Positions 11,589 through 23,162 of a stretch of 64,000 nucleotides of DNA are shown one piece after another. Position 1 is the stretch's first letter, and each line of letters starts with the position of its first letter. The notes beneath the pieces are model-generated. The model was not told where the DNA came from, ran no database searches, and saw only the letters and a program-made list of their open reading frames with translations. A program made the position numbers and the translations under genes. This DNA comes from Knufia peltigerae (lineage: Eukaryota; Ascomycota; Eurotiomycetes; Chaetothyriales; Trichomeriaceae): contig JAPDRN010000037.1 of assembly GCA_030247855.1 (NCBI GenBank), forward strand, positions 1 through 64,000, in the 5' to 3' direction.

Positions 11589-12695
11589 TTAAGTCAAAAA
11601 CACCCCGGTGCGGTCGTCTGCCTTTAACATGACCTGACTTACTTCAGCCCACACCCTGTCACCGAACTCGATACCCTGTTGACTCGAGAGCAACGGGCCG
11701 TCGTCGTACACGCAGTCGTCCTTCCACATGCGTCCGTGACCTTGATCGCTTACCGACAATGCCGTCGTGTATGAGTTGGCACCCTGTTCGGCTGTACGCG
11801 CGAAGAACCTATGCACGCACCACGTAATGATCCTGATGACTGCGCTGTCCGCTAATTGTCGCCCTAGATCACTTTTGCACAAGCCGGGACAGACAGTATT
11901 AACTATCACTCTTGGCTGCTGTCCATTGGGGCTCCCGAGGGCGGTTGAAGCTGCAAGATGTCGCGTGGCGTACTCGAGGATGAGCTTGGACCGCTCGTAC
12001 TGTGCACTCGCACCCGCAAGTCCCGGTGGGAAATGTTTTGGGCTGTTTAGCTCTTCGAGAGGTGTTTTGCTTGAGAAGAAGTCTGACATCTTGCTTGGGC
12101 TCATGAGGTGGACCGAGCCAGACGAGACAAAAGTCAAATGTGGTTTGATCTTGCTGCTGCGTGGACTTCCGTCGGTCGCGGTATCGGAGGTTGTCCCAGA
12201 GGAGAGGAGCAGAGGTAAGAGGAGCAGGCCGAGGAGGAACGTGCTGAGAGCGTTCACTTGTATGGTGTCTTCCCACCCGTCCGGACCGGAGGAGTATTCG
12301 CTCGTCATCACACCTGCGTTCAGGATGGCGCCGTCGATCGAATGAAAGCGAGCGCGCAAAGTGCCCATGAAAGATTTGACGCCTGAAAAAGAGGACATGT
12401 CGAGTCTTAGGGGAATGATCTCCGTGGCGGGCGAAGCCGAACTACTACTGGTAGCCGCGGCCTCAGATGCCGAAGCGAGAAAGGCTTCGATCTCGCGCTT
12501 CGCTGCTTGACCTTTGGCGTCGGTACGCGCGGTTATGATCAATCGGGACACGTGGAGCGCAGCTAGCTTCTGAGCGGCTTCGAGGCCTAAGCCAGACGTT
12601 GCGCCAGTGATGAGGAGCGTGAGGCCCGCAAAGGATTCAGTCGAGGGTTTGGGAGGGTTGTGCTTTTGGTCGAGTATACGTTTGAGGAAAGACAT
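11589..12695 (-). CDS. Short-chain dehydrogenase/reductase (retinol dehydrogenase-like)
   Basis: A single-exon 368-residue protein starting at ATG 12695. It has the classical SDR nucleotide-binding signature TGATSGLG at residues 30-37, the NAG motif at 126-128, an active-site Ser in the SSGS segment near 191-194 and the catalytic pair YERSK (Tyr233, Lys237). The order and spacing match NAD(P)(H)-dependent SDRs of the WWOX/retinol-dehydrogenase-like subgroup. Compared with the family core (about 250-320 residues) it has a Ser/Ala-rich insertion around residues 73-92 and a second one near 165-182. No signal peptide is present. The substrate cannot be predicted; neighbouring genes do not suggest a pathway. 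Confidence 0.88.
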   Translation of the reverse strand: MSFLKRILDQKHNPPKPSTESFAGLTLLITGATSGLGLEAAQKLAALHVSRLIITARTDAKGQAAKREIEAFLASASEAAATSSSSASPATEIIPLRLDMSSFSGVKSFMGTLRARFHSIDGAILNAGVMTSEYSSGPDGWEDTIQVNALSTFLLGLLLLPLLLSSGTTSDTATDGSPRSSKIKPHLTFVSSGSVHLMSPSKMSDFFSSKTPLEELNSPKHFPPGLAGASAQYERSKLILEYATRHLAASTALGSPNGQQPRVIVNTVCPGLCKSDLGRQLADSAVIRIITWCVHRFFARTAEQGANSYTTALSVSDQGHGRMWKDDCVYDDGPLLSSQQGIEFGDRVWAEVSQVMLKADDRTGVFLT

Positions 12696-14611
12696 TCTCG
12701 ACTCGTTGATATTTGATGGATCGTGTTTGATGGAGGCAACACGAGCGATTGAGATACTCTGCCACCGACTTCATGTCATGTCTTTATATTCATATATTCC
12801 GCAAACTTGCCTACATACTACGTGGTATTTACCGCTACGTATGTGCTCTCACAAGTTGATTATCAATCATCAAACTATCTGGCCTGTTGTTGCGAGATCA
12901 AGGAGATTCCGTGGGGGTCTCGCCGTTGCCTGAGCCTATTGTCTGTCAAATGTCTGTCAAATGTCTTCTGAAAGACAACGCCACCATCCAAAGAGGGAGG
13001 GCTAGAGGCTCTGTTCGAACATCGCGAAGCGTTTAGTAGCATGGTCGACAGCGATATTGACGAAAAGAGAAGCGGAAAGACTGTTTTTCCGGGCTTCGGA
13101 TCCGGGGAATCTTGGCTTCCGAAACCAGGCGTTCGGCTACAAAAGCAAAAAGCCATTCCGTGCTCGGGACGCGGCAGAAGGACAACCTATTACACCTCGT
13201 GCTCCTATGCTCCGACCTGATGAATGAACAGACTTGATATCATTTTCTATGAAAGGATGCTATGGAAAATAAAACCGGACCAAGTGCTATGAGGCAGTGA
13301 TTCGGCGGTGCCAAGACATATCCTTGCACGTGACTTGGGCGCACGTGACTGAGACCAACACGACCGTGGGTTGAAAGTGACACGGAACGACTTTGGGTGA
13401 TCAGACCGTGGAAAAATTCCCCCACGGGATATATATTCGTCAGTCTTTCCGCATAGTCCGCTTTCATACCCACGTCGTCCTCCTCGCCGTGACATGCCAG
13501 CGCCTATGTACAAAGTACTAGTACGTACCTTGGTACGAGTGTGCGAAGATCGCCAAGGTTCCGCGAGGGGTGGGAAATGCTTGGGTTGAGATCGCTTTCG
13601 AGCCAACCACGATACGATTCATTCTCACGTTCCTCGTCTATCAGGATTGATTGAACAACAATGTTTGTCTTAAGCCAAGAACACAAGAAATGATCCCGCG
13701 CGGCGTCCACGAGGCATTATCACGAGCGGAAACCTTGGCAGCTTGGGAAAGGCGGAACAGAACCAGGAGTTACCCATGTTCTGGAATCAGACGAGGCATG
13801 ATCTGGCATGAAATGGTCCTAGGATCAAGTTTGGACAACGGCGCGACTTGATCATTCACCACAGGATTGCAGACTCGACATTAACGTGCTTCGTCGACAT
13901 TTCGACCGAAGACCAACACGCTTGCTGTCATGCGACAGGACGTTTTGGCTACCATGCCGTCGAGCCCATTTTCTGCATGCCGAGCGGTTTCGCCCAGACA
14001 CAGCTATTGCTCACTGCCACGCATGGCTGATGTCAAGGATGCTCCGCGCCGAACTCCAGTGTCACCTTGAGGGCACTGAGCATCCACAAATCTGGCGCCC
14101 GCATGGGAAGCACATGGCGAGAGAAGAGCTCACCATTAGCTCTCGAGTCCAACGCTCCAAACTTTCTGTCATGGCCTTCGATCGAAAGGATCAAGGGGCT
14201 GTGTAGGCGGAATGTCTTGGCTTTCATGGCATACCAGCTTCCCGGCCGAGGTGCTTCTTCCCGTAAGTAAGGTGATGTTCTTCAAGGTCGTATCCAGTCT
14301 TTGAAGGTGACCCGGTGACACTTGGGTTTGTCCTATCCTGACTGGACGGGCCTGACAGGGTTGGTATTTCAAGACGGCAAGGGTACGGGTCGCGTATGGA
14401 TATCCAGATGTCTTGACTGGAACTTGGCGATAAAGTTACATGAGCCCTCGACGAGATTCATCATTCTGTTGTGTCCATTTTGAAAATTTCGTGCTCATAA
14501 CGGGTGATAAAAGACAAGACGTTTCCTTCTTGTCCTTTCCAGTTCTACTTACCACCACCCGTCCACCCCTTGGTTAGCTTTCGCAGACAGATCATAGAGT
14601 CCACCACCAAG
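12696..14611. other. Long divergent spacer upstream of SDR and phosphate permease
   Basis: Head-to-head spacer of 1.9 kb. It contains an 11-bp tandem duplication (TGTCTGTCAAA twice, 12940-12961) and the two CACGTG boxes listed separately. The last 100 bp or so before the permease ATG is C/T-rich, as expected of a fungal 5' leader. No gene is supported. Confidence 0.5.
13327..13347. promoter_or_regulatory. Pair of CACGTG boxes within a repeated decamer
   Basis: GCACGTGACT occurs twice, with CACGTG at 13327-13332 and 13342-13347, 15 bp apart. CACGTG is the core bound by fungal bHLH factors, including Pho4/NUC-1, the activators of phosphate-starvation genes, and Cbf1-type proteins. The pair sits between the SDR gene (632 bp from its ATG) and the phosphate permease (1.27 kb from its ATG). 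Assignment to either gene is inference. Confidence 0.4.
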
Positions 14612-16930
14612 ATGGTGCTTCAACAATTCGATTACATATTCGCTCTGGGCACCATCTTTGCCTTCCTAGATGCGTGGAACATTGGTGCAAACGATGTCGC
14701 CAACTCCTTTGCGACATCGGTCTCGTCCCGATCCATCACGTACCTCCAAGCCATGGCCATTGCCTCGGTGATGGAGTTTGCTGGAAGGTACGGACATCAA
14801 GCTCATAGGAGCAGACTTTCGAGAATAAAGGCCAAACCAGGTGTTAATGTTGGTACAGTGTCGCCGTCGGTGCCCGTGTTGCAGATACCATCCGAACAAA
14901 GATCGTCGACCCGGACCTATTCGAGGACAATCCTGCGATGCTGATGTTGGGTATGATGTGTGCTGTCACCGGCTCATCTATCTACCTGACGATTGCGACC
15001 AAGCTTGGCCTGCCCGTTTCAACCACTCATGTAAGCTCCCCTACTGCTACGCTGGTCGTCGACCAGTCGTCGGCCTATATCTCCCTCACCCCATGAATCT
15101 CCGGGTGCATGATAGCCCGCATTTTGAAACCTTGGGAAACTAATCACCGTGTCACTTGATCACAGTCAATCATGGGCGGTGTCATTGGTATGGGCATTGC
15201 GTCTGTCGGTGCGAGTCAAGTCACTTGGTGGGGAGGAGATGTCAACTCGGGCGTCGTGTCGGTCTTTCTGGCTTGGATCATCGCACCATTCTGCGCCGGA
15301 GGCTTCTCGTCCATCATATTCTTGGTCACTAAGTACGGTGTCATGATCCGTCGCAATCCATTGATGAAGGCACTCGTTTCAATACCCATCTACTTTGGCA
15401 TTACCTCGGCCCTCATCACCAGTAAGTAGTGCTCGCGGGGTGCCCGCCGTGGGAGACTTTGGACAATTCTTCTGACAACAACAACAACCAACTACAGTGC
15501 TCATCGTCTGGAAGGGTGGTTCTGCTCGTATAGACATCACCGGCTCGGAAACCATCGGGGTCATCTTTGGCGTTGGTGCCGCCGTCGCTCTCTTGGTCGC
15601 CGTCTTCTTCTGTCCTTGGCTCTACAGGGTTCTGCTCAGGGGCGACTGGGAATTAAAGTACTATCATATCCCACTGGGGCCTCTTCTCCTGTGGCGTCCG
15701 GAACCTACCCCACCACCCGAAGACTATCAAGTCACGAAGGATTACTACTATGGCCATAAGACTATGGAAGAGCTCAAAGCAGAACGCGAAGCACACGGCG
15801 CCGGCGCCGGTGCGGCAAGGCTCGGCGACGAAGAGAATCATGGAGCCCACCTTTCCGAGAAGACCCATCCGGTCACCGACGACAGTACCAGATCCGATAG
15901 TGATTCTGGACGCGCCGGACAAGCTGCAATGGCGACGAAGAAGAAGGATCCCAGGAACCCCGACAAGTTCGAAATCATCGGGCCCCGACCACAGGGGGGC
16001 AACTTCTCTCCGGCTGTCCTGTTCTGGCAATTCAAGCGCGTCTTCTTCCGTGGCGTAGAGCAAGACATCATCTCCCAGCAGAGCAAGGCCAACCTGTTGA
16101 GCGGCGACATCGAAAAGACCCACGCCTACGTGTCCCACTACGACAACAAGGCCGAGTATTTGTATTCGTTCCTGCAGGTCTTGACGGCGTCGGCGGCTTC
16201 ATTCGCCCACGGAGCCAACGACGTCTCCAACGCCATCGGCCCTTACACTTCCATCTACCACATCTGGAGCACCAACGAGTTGGGAAGCAAAGTCCCCGTG
16301 CCCTATTGGATCTTGGTGTTTGGCGGCGCGGCCATCGTCATCGGTCTGTGGACCTACGGCTACAACATCATGCGCAACCTGGGTAACCGCATCACACTAC
16401 ACTCTCCGTCGCGTGGCTTTTCGATGGAACTCGGTGCTGCGGTCACGGTGATCATGGCGACCCGGCTGAGTAAGTGTTTGCTTTTCGTCGTCATATTCTC
16501 TTTCTCACCTCGCCTCCCTCCTTCTCCTCCTCCTCCTCCTCCTCCTCCTCCTCTTCTTCTGCTTGCTTGGTCATTTCCACAAAATGTCAGCGCTGATTTC
16601 CTTGTTCGTGTTCAACAGAACTTCCCGTCTCCACTACACAATGTATCACCGGAGCCACGGTCGGTGTCGGTCTCTGTGCAGGCACTTGGAGAACTATCAA
16701 TTGGCGTATGGTTCTCTGGATCTACGGCGGTTGGATCATTACAGTACGTAACTCTTCTCTTCCTGAGAAAAATGGTGTTTGATGTTCTTGTGGAAAGATC
16801 TCATCACTTTTGCTGACACATTTTGCTCTCTTTTTTTGCATTCTAGTTACCCTGCACCGGTATCATCTCGGGATGTCTGATGGGCATAATCATCAACGCT
16901 CCTCGATGGGGATTCAACTACTCCACTTGA
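14612..16930 (+). CDS. pho-4: Na+/phosphate symporter, PHO-4/PHO89 (PiT family)
   Basis: Six exons: 14612-14787, 14859-15030, 15166-15421, 15498-16469, 16619-16743 and 16847-16930. Phase agrees at every junction and the product is 594 residues, the expected size for Neurospora PHO-4. The duplicated PiT signature is clear: GANDVANSFATSVSSRS near the N-terminus and GANDVSNAIGPYTS in the second half, each embedded in hydrophobic membrane segments, together with the paired LGLPVSTTH and LKLPVSTTQ helices. A hydrophilic central loop of about 190 residues in exon 4 separates the two halves. The protein would import phosphate with sodium across the plasma membrane under phosphate limitation. Intron 4 contains a long CTC repeat. 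The C-terminus ends PRWGFNYST. Confidence 0.95.
16524..16553 (+). repeat. CTC microsatellite inside permease intron 4
   Basis: About ten copies of CTC directly upstream of the distal part of the 149-nt intron (16470-16618). It adds pyrimidine content but ends some 65 bp before the acceptor. Confidence 0.8.
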
Positions 16931-17726
16931 AACACGACGTTGGGCCGTTTTGGGATACTAGTACTCTGATGGTAATGTGCTGGAGTTTATTTCATCGCAC
17001 CCGCGGTAGATACCATCATGAGCATGTTGACGCACAAGAGAATCGTTATTTTCGCTGTTAGATCGGGAGAACTCCGTAGGTAGGGGATGATGATGTCCGG
17101 CGATGTAATTGAAAAGTGTTTCTGACTCAGCGGCGCTTATATCTCTGGTTTCTTTCTCAAGCTTATGATTCTCTCATCTCGTGTACCATAAGCATGTTTC
17201 CTTGTCCAGGACGAGGGTGTGGTTATTGAAGCAATGGATGCCATCAACATCAAGACGAGGGGGATTCTGTTAAGGATAGGAAGCCGATGTGTATGTTTGG
17301 CAATTGCCCTGGTAAAGTCCTCGCAAACTGGCCGGTACTTCAATCTTTGCTCCGTGGGCTTGTTTAGCAAGACTTTTGTACGACACATCCCTTTTGTAGT
17401 CCATGATTGGATCTGATGGTGGAAGCATCTTTTAAACCCACCCACGGACCATTGCATCATGCGGAGGGTCTTGAGTGTGGAGGGGGGGCGGAGAGAGAGG
17501 AGGCTGGCTCAGCTGTATGTGGAGAAAAGCCACCAGTCCCCAGCATTGACTTGTCCTCGTACCACTTGAAAGTGACCCCGAGAAAGCATCCTTTGCGGAA
17601 TTGATTCCAGGAAGTCGTAAGTCCTCAAGAATGCAAACTTAGAGAGGGATTCCGGCACTGCTTCTGAATCCTACAACTACAAACAACCTTGTACGCGCCG
17701 CAAATCATTCCTCGTGTTTGATCAGT
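16931..17726. other. Spacer between permease and dioxygenase
   Basis: Holds the permease 3' UTR and the dioxygenase promoter; no coding sequence is supported. Confidence 0.5.
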
Positions 17727-18797
17727 ATGGCCACAGCAACGACGACAACCCTTTCGACGCAGCTGGACGGTACACTTCCTCCATTTCCGGAGAGTCTCAA
17801 CCATGCACCAATTGCCGAAATCTCATCCCGAAAGCTCCTGGCCAAAGACCCCGAAACCACGACGGCCGTCTGGAAAGCGTGCCAGACGTATGGATTCTTC
17901 TACCTCGACATGACCGACTCGGATCCAGGCTCCAAACTCGTCACGGACGCCGAACAGCTCTACGGTCTCAGCAAGAAGACGTTCGCCCTCCCGTTTGAGG
18001 AGAAGGACAAGTACGATTTCCGCAGGAGGAAAGCCCTGTTCGGGTACAAACCTTCAGGGAGCGTCAAGAAGACGGACGCGAGCCAGAGGCCCGACACGAC
18101 CGAGTTTTTCAACGTCGGCAAAGATTGTCTCTTTGACGTCGCACCGAGCAACCCTTACCCGGAGGTGATTCAGGACGCGAGACCCTTGCTGCGAGATTTC
18201 TGCAAAGGCGCCCACGAGATGGCCATGGACATCTTGCGCACGCTGGCCCGCGCGGCCGGCGAGGACGACGAAGAGATCTTTGTGAATCTCAACCGGTTCG
18301 AGGAGTCGTCGGGGGACCACGTCCGCCTCACGCTGAAGCGCCCGTCTGACGAGTCCAAATCAGAGATTGGGCTAGCCTCCCACACCGACTTCGGAAGCGT
18401 CACCATTCTCTTCAACTGGCTCGGTGGGCTCCAGATCGAGTCGCGGACGCCCGGGCGAATCGGGGAGTGGGAGTACGTCAAACCGATGCCGGGAAAGGCG
18501 ATCATCAACCTCGGGGATGCCATGGTTTCGTTCTCGAACGGTGCTCTGAAAAGCGCAAAACACCGCGTGGTCGAGTCTCCCGGTCCCCAAGCCGGAATGG
18601 AGAGGGTGAGCATCGTGTACTTTGTTCGGCCGACACATCACAGTCTGATGAAACCCGTGGGAAAATTCGACGGTGAAGGCGCCAGCAGGATCAGAGTGGG
18701 TGGGAAGTTTGCCGACAATATCGTCGATGAGAAGGTATACACGGCCAAAGAATGGCTCGAGGAGAGGTACGTGCAATTGTCACATTCGAAGGAATGA
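17727..18797 (+). CDS. 2-oxoglutarate/Fe(II)-dependent dioxygenase (IPNS-like)
   Basis: Single exon of 356 residues; the first ATG at 17727 is used because the in-frame codons just upstream are not ATG. The N-terminal DIOX_N-type segment (PIAEIS...WKACQTYGFFYLD, residues about 28-61) is followed by the jelly-roll domain. Iron ligands are His219 and Asp221 (SHTDFGSVTIL) and His279 (SAKHRVV); Arg293 (ERVSIVYF) would bind 2-oxoglutarate. This is the isopenicillin N synthase-like superfamily, widely expanded in fungi with varied substrates such as flavonoid-like or gibberellin-type small molecules. No biosynthetic neighbours are present, so its substrate is open. GC-rich third codon positions match the SDR and permease neighbours. 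Confidence 0.93.
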   Translation: MATATTTTLSTQLDGTLPPFPESLNHAPIAEISSRKLLAKDPETTTAVWKACQTYGFFYLDMTDSDPGSKLVTDAEQLYGLSKKTFALPFEEKDKYDFRRRKALFGYKPSGSVKKTDASQRPDTTEFFNVGKDCLFDVAPSNPYPEVIQDARPLLRDFCKGAHEMAMDILRTLARAAGEDDEEIFVNLNRFEESSGDHVRLTLKRPSDESKSEIGLASHTDFGSVTILFNWLGGLQIESRTPGRIGEWEYVKPMPGKAIINLGDAMVSFSNGALKSAKHRVVESPGPQAGMERVSIVYFVRPTHHSLMKPVGKFDGEGASRIRVGGKFADNIVDEKVYTAKEWLEERYVQLSHSKE

Positions 18798-20556
18798 TTT
18801 TTGTTATTTTGTCGTTGTCGTTGTGCTGTAATGTGCCTCGAGGGCCAAAATGTCGAGATACTCTTTACGCCTTACCATCACCCGCAATGAATGATCCAGT
18901 TCTCAACACTCTGCTTCGTAAGGTCTGGTATTGATCGTGTGAGGGAAGATGACTTCAACTGAAAATTGAGGTCCAGCTGAGGATGCGGTCTGAAGGACGG
19001 GGTAATCAATGGGCAATTATGAATGCAAGCAGTTGATTCTTGTGGTTTCTCCTGGGATCCTATAATGATCTATGACAACATCTTAATGGCAAACCTGTCA
19101 ATTGGCGTTTGGAACTCATCTCCCACATGACACGAACCCGTACCCAGCGGGAGAAATACTTCTCTGGCGTTTCTCATAAGACCGCGTAGGGAGGTAATGT
19201 GTTTTCACTTGCCTTCGACGCAACGAACGTGGCTACCATGCTTAGAGACCTCATAGGTGTTTCACAAGAAACTCAAAGTCTCTGCCGGTATTAAAACAGC
19301 ATAGGAAATGTGCTTGTTGAACGGTGGAAGGTCGCAGTAACGAAGCCCTTTGGCCCCTACTCAGGCAGATTGCCGGGCAAATGTTCCCGCGATTCCGAGA
19401 CTCCGCAACAACCGAAGTCACTGACTTCAGGGGCAGATTTCATCTTACCATTTACTCCATACTGCGTACTAATCAAGTCAATCAAAAGATTCACAGGCTC
19501 ATCTTCTTCGCTTCATCTGCTTCGACTGAGGGGATATGTCCATCTGTCAATCAACAATCATGATTCAGTCCGAGACCTGACGCCTCAATCCTGACTCTTC
19601 CTCAGAACGCGTTCCCTCCGGAGCCGCAGCAGTTCTTGACATGGACTTCCCAGTATTCATCACTTACCAACTGTGGCTTGAAAGCTGAAACCAAAGTTTC
19701 CCCCTTTGACAAGATTTCCATCCGCCTTTCATCTCAGCCTCGTGGCTACTTGAAACAGACCGATCCAACAGGCATTCCACTTCGCAACTTCACTAGTGCC
19801 CGTATTCATCGCTTTCTTCGGACTTTTGACCCTACTAGCTACGATACCAATGTTGTATCTTTGCAACCCAAGATATTAACGGCCGAGAGCCTAATCCTTT
19901 AGTCCTTTGCCCAGACTCTGAGATGGAACAACCCAGTATCTTGGACAGCAAATGTCGCCTTGTTCCGATCCACTATTGTTCGAACTCCTCACCCATGACG
20001 CCACATATTATTGCATAGATTGGGTCGAAATGTCCAGATGTGCCACATCTATGCTATGTATTATCGCCGTTCTTCGAGGGATCTCGGAATCAGGCGAACA
20101 GCAAGTCTTTATTGGGGCCGCGGCTTGGCCCTTTGTGCAAAGAGGGCCACACCCGCATACCACTCTATACCTGCAATTTCAGACATGTCTACGGAGGGGG
20201 GGGGGTTCGAAAGATATGATGATGATGATGGCGGTCGTGGTGAGATTCTCCGAGGTTGGTATATGTTATTCTTCGTGCCCATACTCCCTCTCTTCCTCGT
20301 CGACTGTTGTTCACTAGGTACAGCTTTCTTTGTTCCCTTTCCCCTTACCACATTCCCTTTTCTGAATCGAGGTCGGTGACCTCTTGTCGTTCGTTCTTTA
20401 TTTCCAAGTGCGATTGTATCGTACACATCCCATTCTTTGTTCCACTTCCTCCCTTTATAACATTCAGTCACTCGTTTCCGGAACTCTCAGTCCCTCCACC
20501 ACCCTCGAGTCCGACACTACTCCTACGTGCTTTTTCACAGCATAGCAAAAGCAAAA
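18798..20556. other. Spacer with pyrimidine-rich leader
   Basis: 1.76 kb without a supported gene. The distal 300 bp (about 20250-20550) is strongly C/T-rich on the plus strand, typical of the promoter and 5' UTR of a highly expressed fungal gene, here the WSC protein. Confidence 0.5.
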
Positions 20557-23162
20557 ATGTCTGCTCTTTTCACAGCTGGCCTGATTGCGGCCTTGGCTGC
20601 ATCCCCAGTCTCGGCATTCTGGCGACTACCATGCAAATCTCCGATCGTTGTCGAACGGGCCGATCCCATAGTCAGCCCTGGCAAGGTGGCTTCCCATCTT
20701 CACACCATCATGGGAGGAAATGCGTTCGACTTCACCATGGACGACAACACGACTCGTACCTCCACTTGCTCATCATGTACCGTCATCGGGGACGACAGCA
20801 ACTACTGGACCCCGACTTTATTCTTCCAGCACCAGAACGGCACCTTTGAAAGCGTCAACCAGGTCGGAGGCGCAACCGTGTACTATCTTCAACGACAAGG
20901 TGATGGTGAGACCCTGAAAGCCTTCCCGCCTGGATTCCGCATGCTCGCCGGAGACCCGTACAAACGCAGCGGCGGAGACGACTTTGCTTCACAGGCGATC
21001 AGCTACAACTGTCTCAACTACAACGGTCCGGCCAAGCCAGAGACCGGCATGTTCCCAAACTACAATTGCCCAGACGGTCTACGTGCTCAAGTCTTCTTTC
21101 CGTCGTGCTGGAACGGCAAGGACCTCGACACCCCGGACCACAAATCTCACATGTCGTACCCGGCCAACTCGTACAACTCTGGCGCGTGCCCTCCGGACTT
21201 CCCGGTCCATCTGATTTCTATCTTCTACGAGGTGATCTGGGACACTGGCAAGTTCGCCGACCAGTGGTACGGAGACAGCCAGCCTTTCGTCTGGTCCATG
21301 GGTGATCCCACGGGTTACGGCGGTCACGGAGACTTCATCATGGGCTGGGATCCCGCTCTCCTCCAACGTGCCGTCGACACCTGCACCGCCGACAGCGGTC
21401 GCGTGGAGGACTGCCCCGAATTCAAACTGATCCCCGACACCCAGGCCGAGGGTTGCCGGATCGAACCGAAAGTCGACGAGTCAGTCAGTGGCTTGTTGGA
21501 TGCCTTGCCCGGTTGCAACGCCGTCCAACAGGGGCCCGGACCGGCCAAACAACAAACCGACTGCGGTGCTCCTACGACCATAGGTGCCGGGTCCAACGCG
21601 AGCTTCTTCACCGACCTCACCGGCAAAGGATGGTCTTATACGGGTTGCGGCACCGACAACTACTACACCCGCATCCTCACGGGTGCCAGTGAGTCCAACG
21701 ATCAAATGACCAATGAAGCTTGCGTCGCCTTTTGTGACAGTAAAGGTTTCTCGGTTGCAGGTACCGAATACTCGAAAGAGTGCTATTGTAAGTCTCTTGT
21801 TTTCTTCTCATCAGCAAGCACAGAAATACATTGCTAACTTTGTGTGTTTTGTATAGGTGGCGATTCTATCCCTGCTAGTGGAATGCCCGTCCCTGGCGTC
21901 GTCGGCAATTGTCAGATGAAGTGTTCAGGTGACGAAAGCGAATTCTGTGGTGGTTCAGCCCTCATCTCGCTTTATCAGAAATGTACTGGCAGTGATTGCG
22001 TCAACACTGGTGGTGGTGGTGGTGGCAGCGGTTCTGGCGGTTCCTCTGCTCCAGCTTCGTCTACTGCGTCGTCTCCAGCTTCGAGCTCACCTGCCGCTGC
22101 TCCATCATCATCGTCAACCGCATCCTCATCTCAGGCTATTGTACAACCCACCACTCTCGCGACAACTGCAGTGGTCCAACCAGTCTCTACTGCGGCATCT
22201 TCGGTAATTAAAAGAACCATTTTGTTTGATGATCTGGCAATTTGACTACTATGATACACCATACACCACACATCCTACATCAGACCACATGCTACGACTT
22301 TGGCCACCGGCCTCCATCTGATAAGCGCCATGTCAGGTGAAGCCGTCGGTGCAGAATGGATACAATTTGACAGCATCTTCTATGTATATGAGCCGTCATG
22401 TCCAGGAAATCAATCACCCACCCAAACTACACCTACTCACGCACACACACACACACACACTCACTCACTCAGTCGTTCACTCCAGTCCGCCCAGTTTCCA
22501 ACACAATACACACTTTGTCCTTTTGATTCCACTCTCCGCTCTCCAACCCACCCACACACACACACGTTCGCACATTCAGTCTCTTTTTTTTGTCATGCAC
22601 ACATATCCCCCCTTGATCGCCCCCTAACAAATTCAAGGACAACAACTAACAGCATCATCTCTCTGTTTACTATTAGCTCTCCAAATCTTCTTCGACTTCT
22701 TCATCTTCATCTCCGACCACAACCACAAACGTTTCCAGCACGGCGACACCGACATCATCGTCAACACCAACAGCCTCTTCGAACCCATCATGGTCATACT
22801 CGGGATGTTTCACAGACACCGTGACTCCGCGATCACTCCCACAGTGGTCGAATTTCAACGGCCCCGACATGACAAACGATGCGTGCATTTCTTTCTGCGA
22901 CAAGTCGGGTTTTCCCGTGGCGGGCACCGAATACGCAGGTCAATGTTTCTGTGGTGCGGCCGACGTCACTTCCGGTCTTGAGCAATTGTCGGGAGACAAG
23001 TGTAGCATGGCATGCACTGGTGACAAAGAACAAATTTGTGGTGGACCCGGAGCTTTGAGTGTCTGGACCAAGAAATCAACCACAAAAAGAGCCAGTTCAG
23101 CTATCAAGAAGAGACACGCTCATGCTCATGTTGGTGCTCATCTGAAAACCCACCAATTCTGA
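20557..23162 (+). CDS. Secreted DUF1996 protein with two WSC domains
   Basis: Three exons are proposed: 20557-21787, 21857-22203 and 22677-23162 (687 residues). A signal peptide (residues 1-20, cleaved after VSA) is followed by a DUF1996 domain through about residue 275, rich in Cys/Trp/His. A first WSC carbohydrate-binding domain spans about residues 356-445 (WSYTGCGTD to CGGSALISLYQKC). Then come a Gly/Ser/Ala/Thr linker of about 110 residues and a second WSC domain at about 564-655 (WSYSGCFTD to CGGPGALSVW). Intron 1 is ordinary (69 nt). Intron 2 is 473 nt with a weak gtaatt donor, but phase is maintained and its acceptor (tttactattag) is good. The protein is probably extracellular or wall-associated and binds or remodels polysaccharide. 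The tail is Lys/His-rich. Confidence 0.88.
22442..22460 (+). repeat. CA microsatellite in intron 2 of the WSC gene
   Basis: About nine CA units followed by TCAC repeats; a second CA run is at 22551-22564. Both lie within the unusually long intron. Confidence 0.9.
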
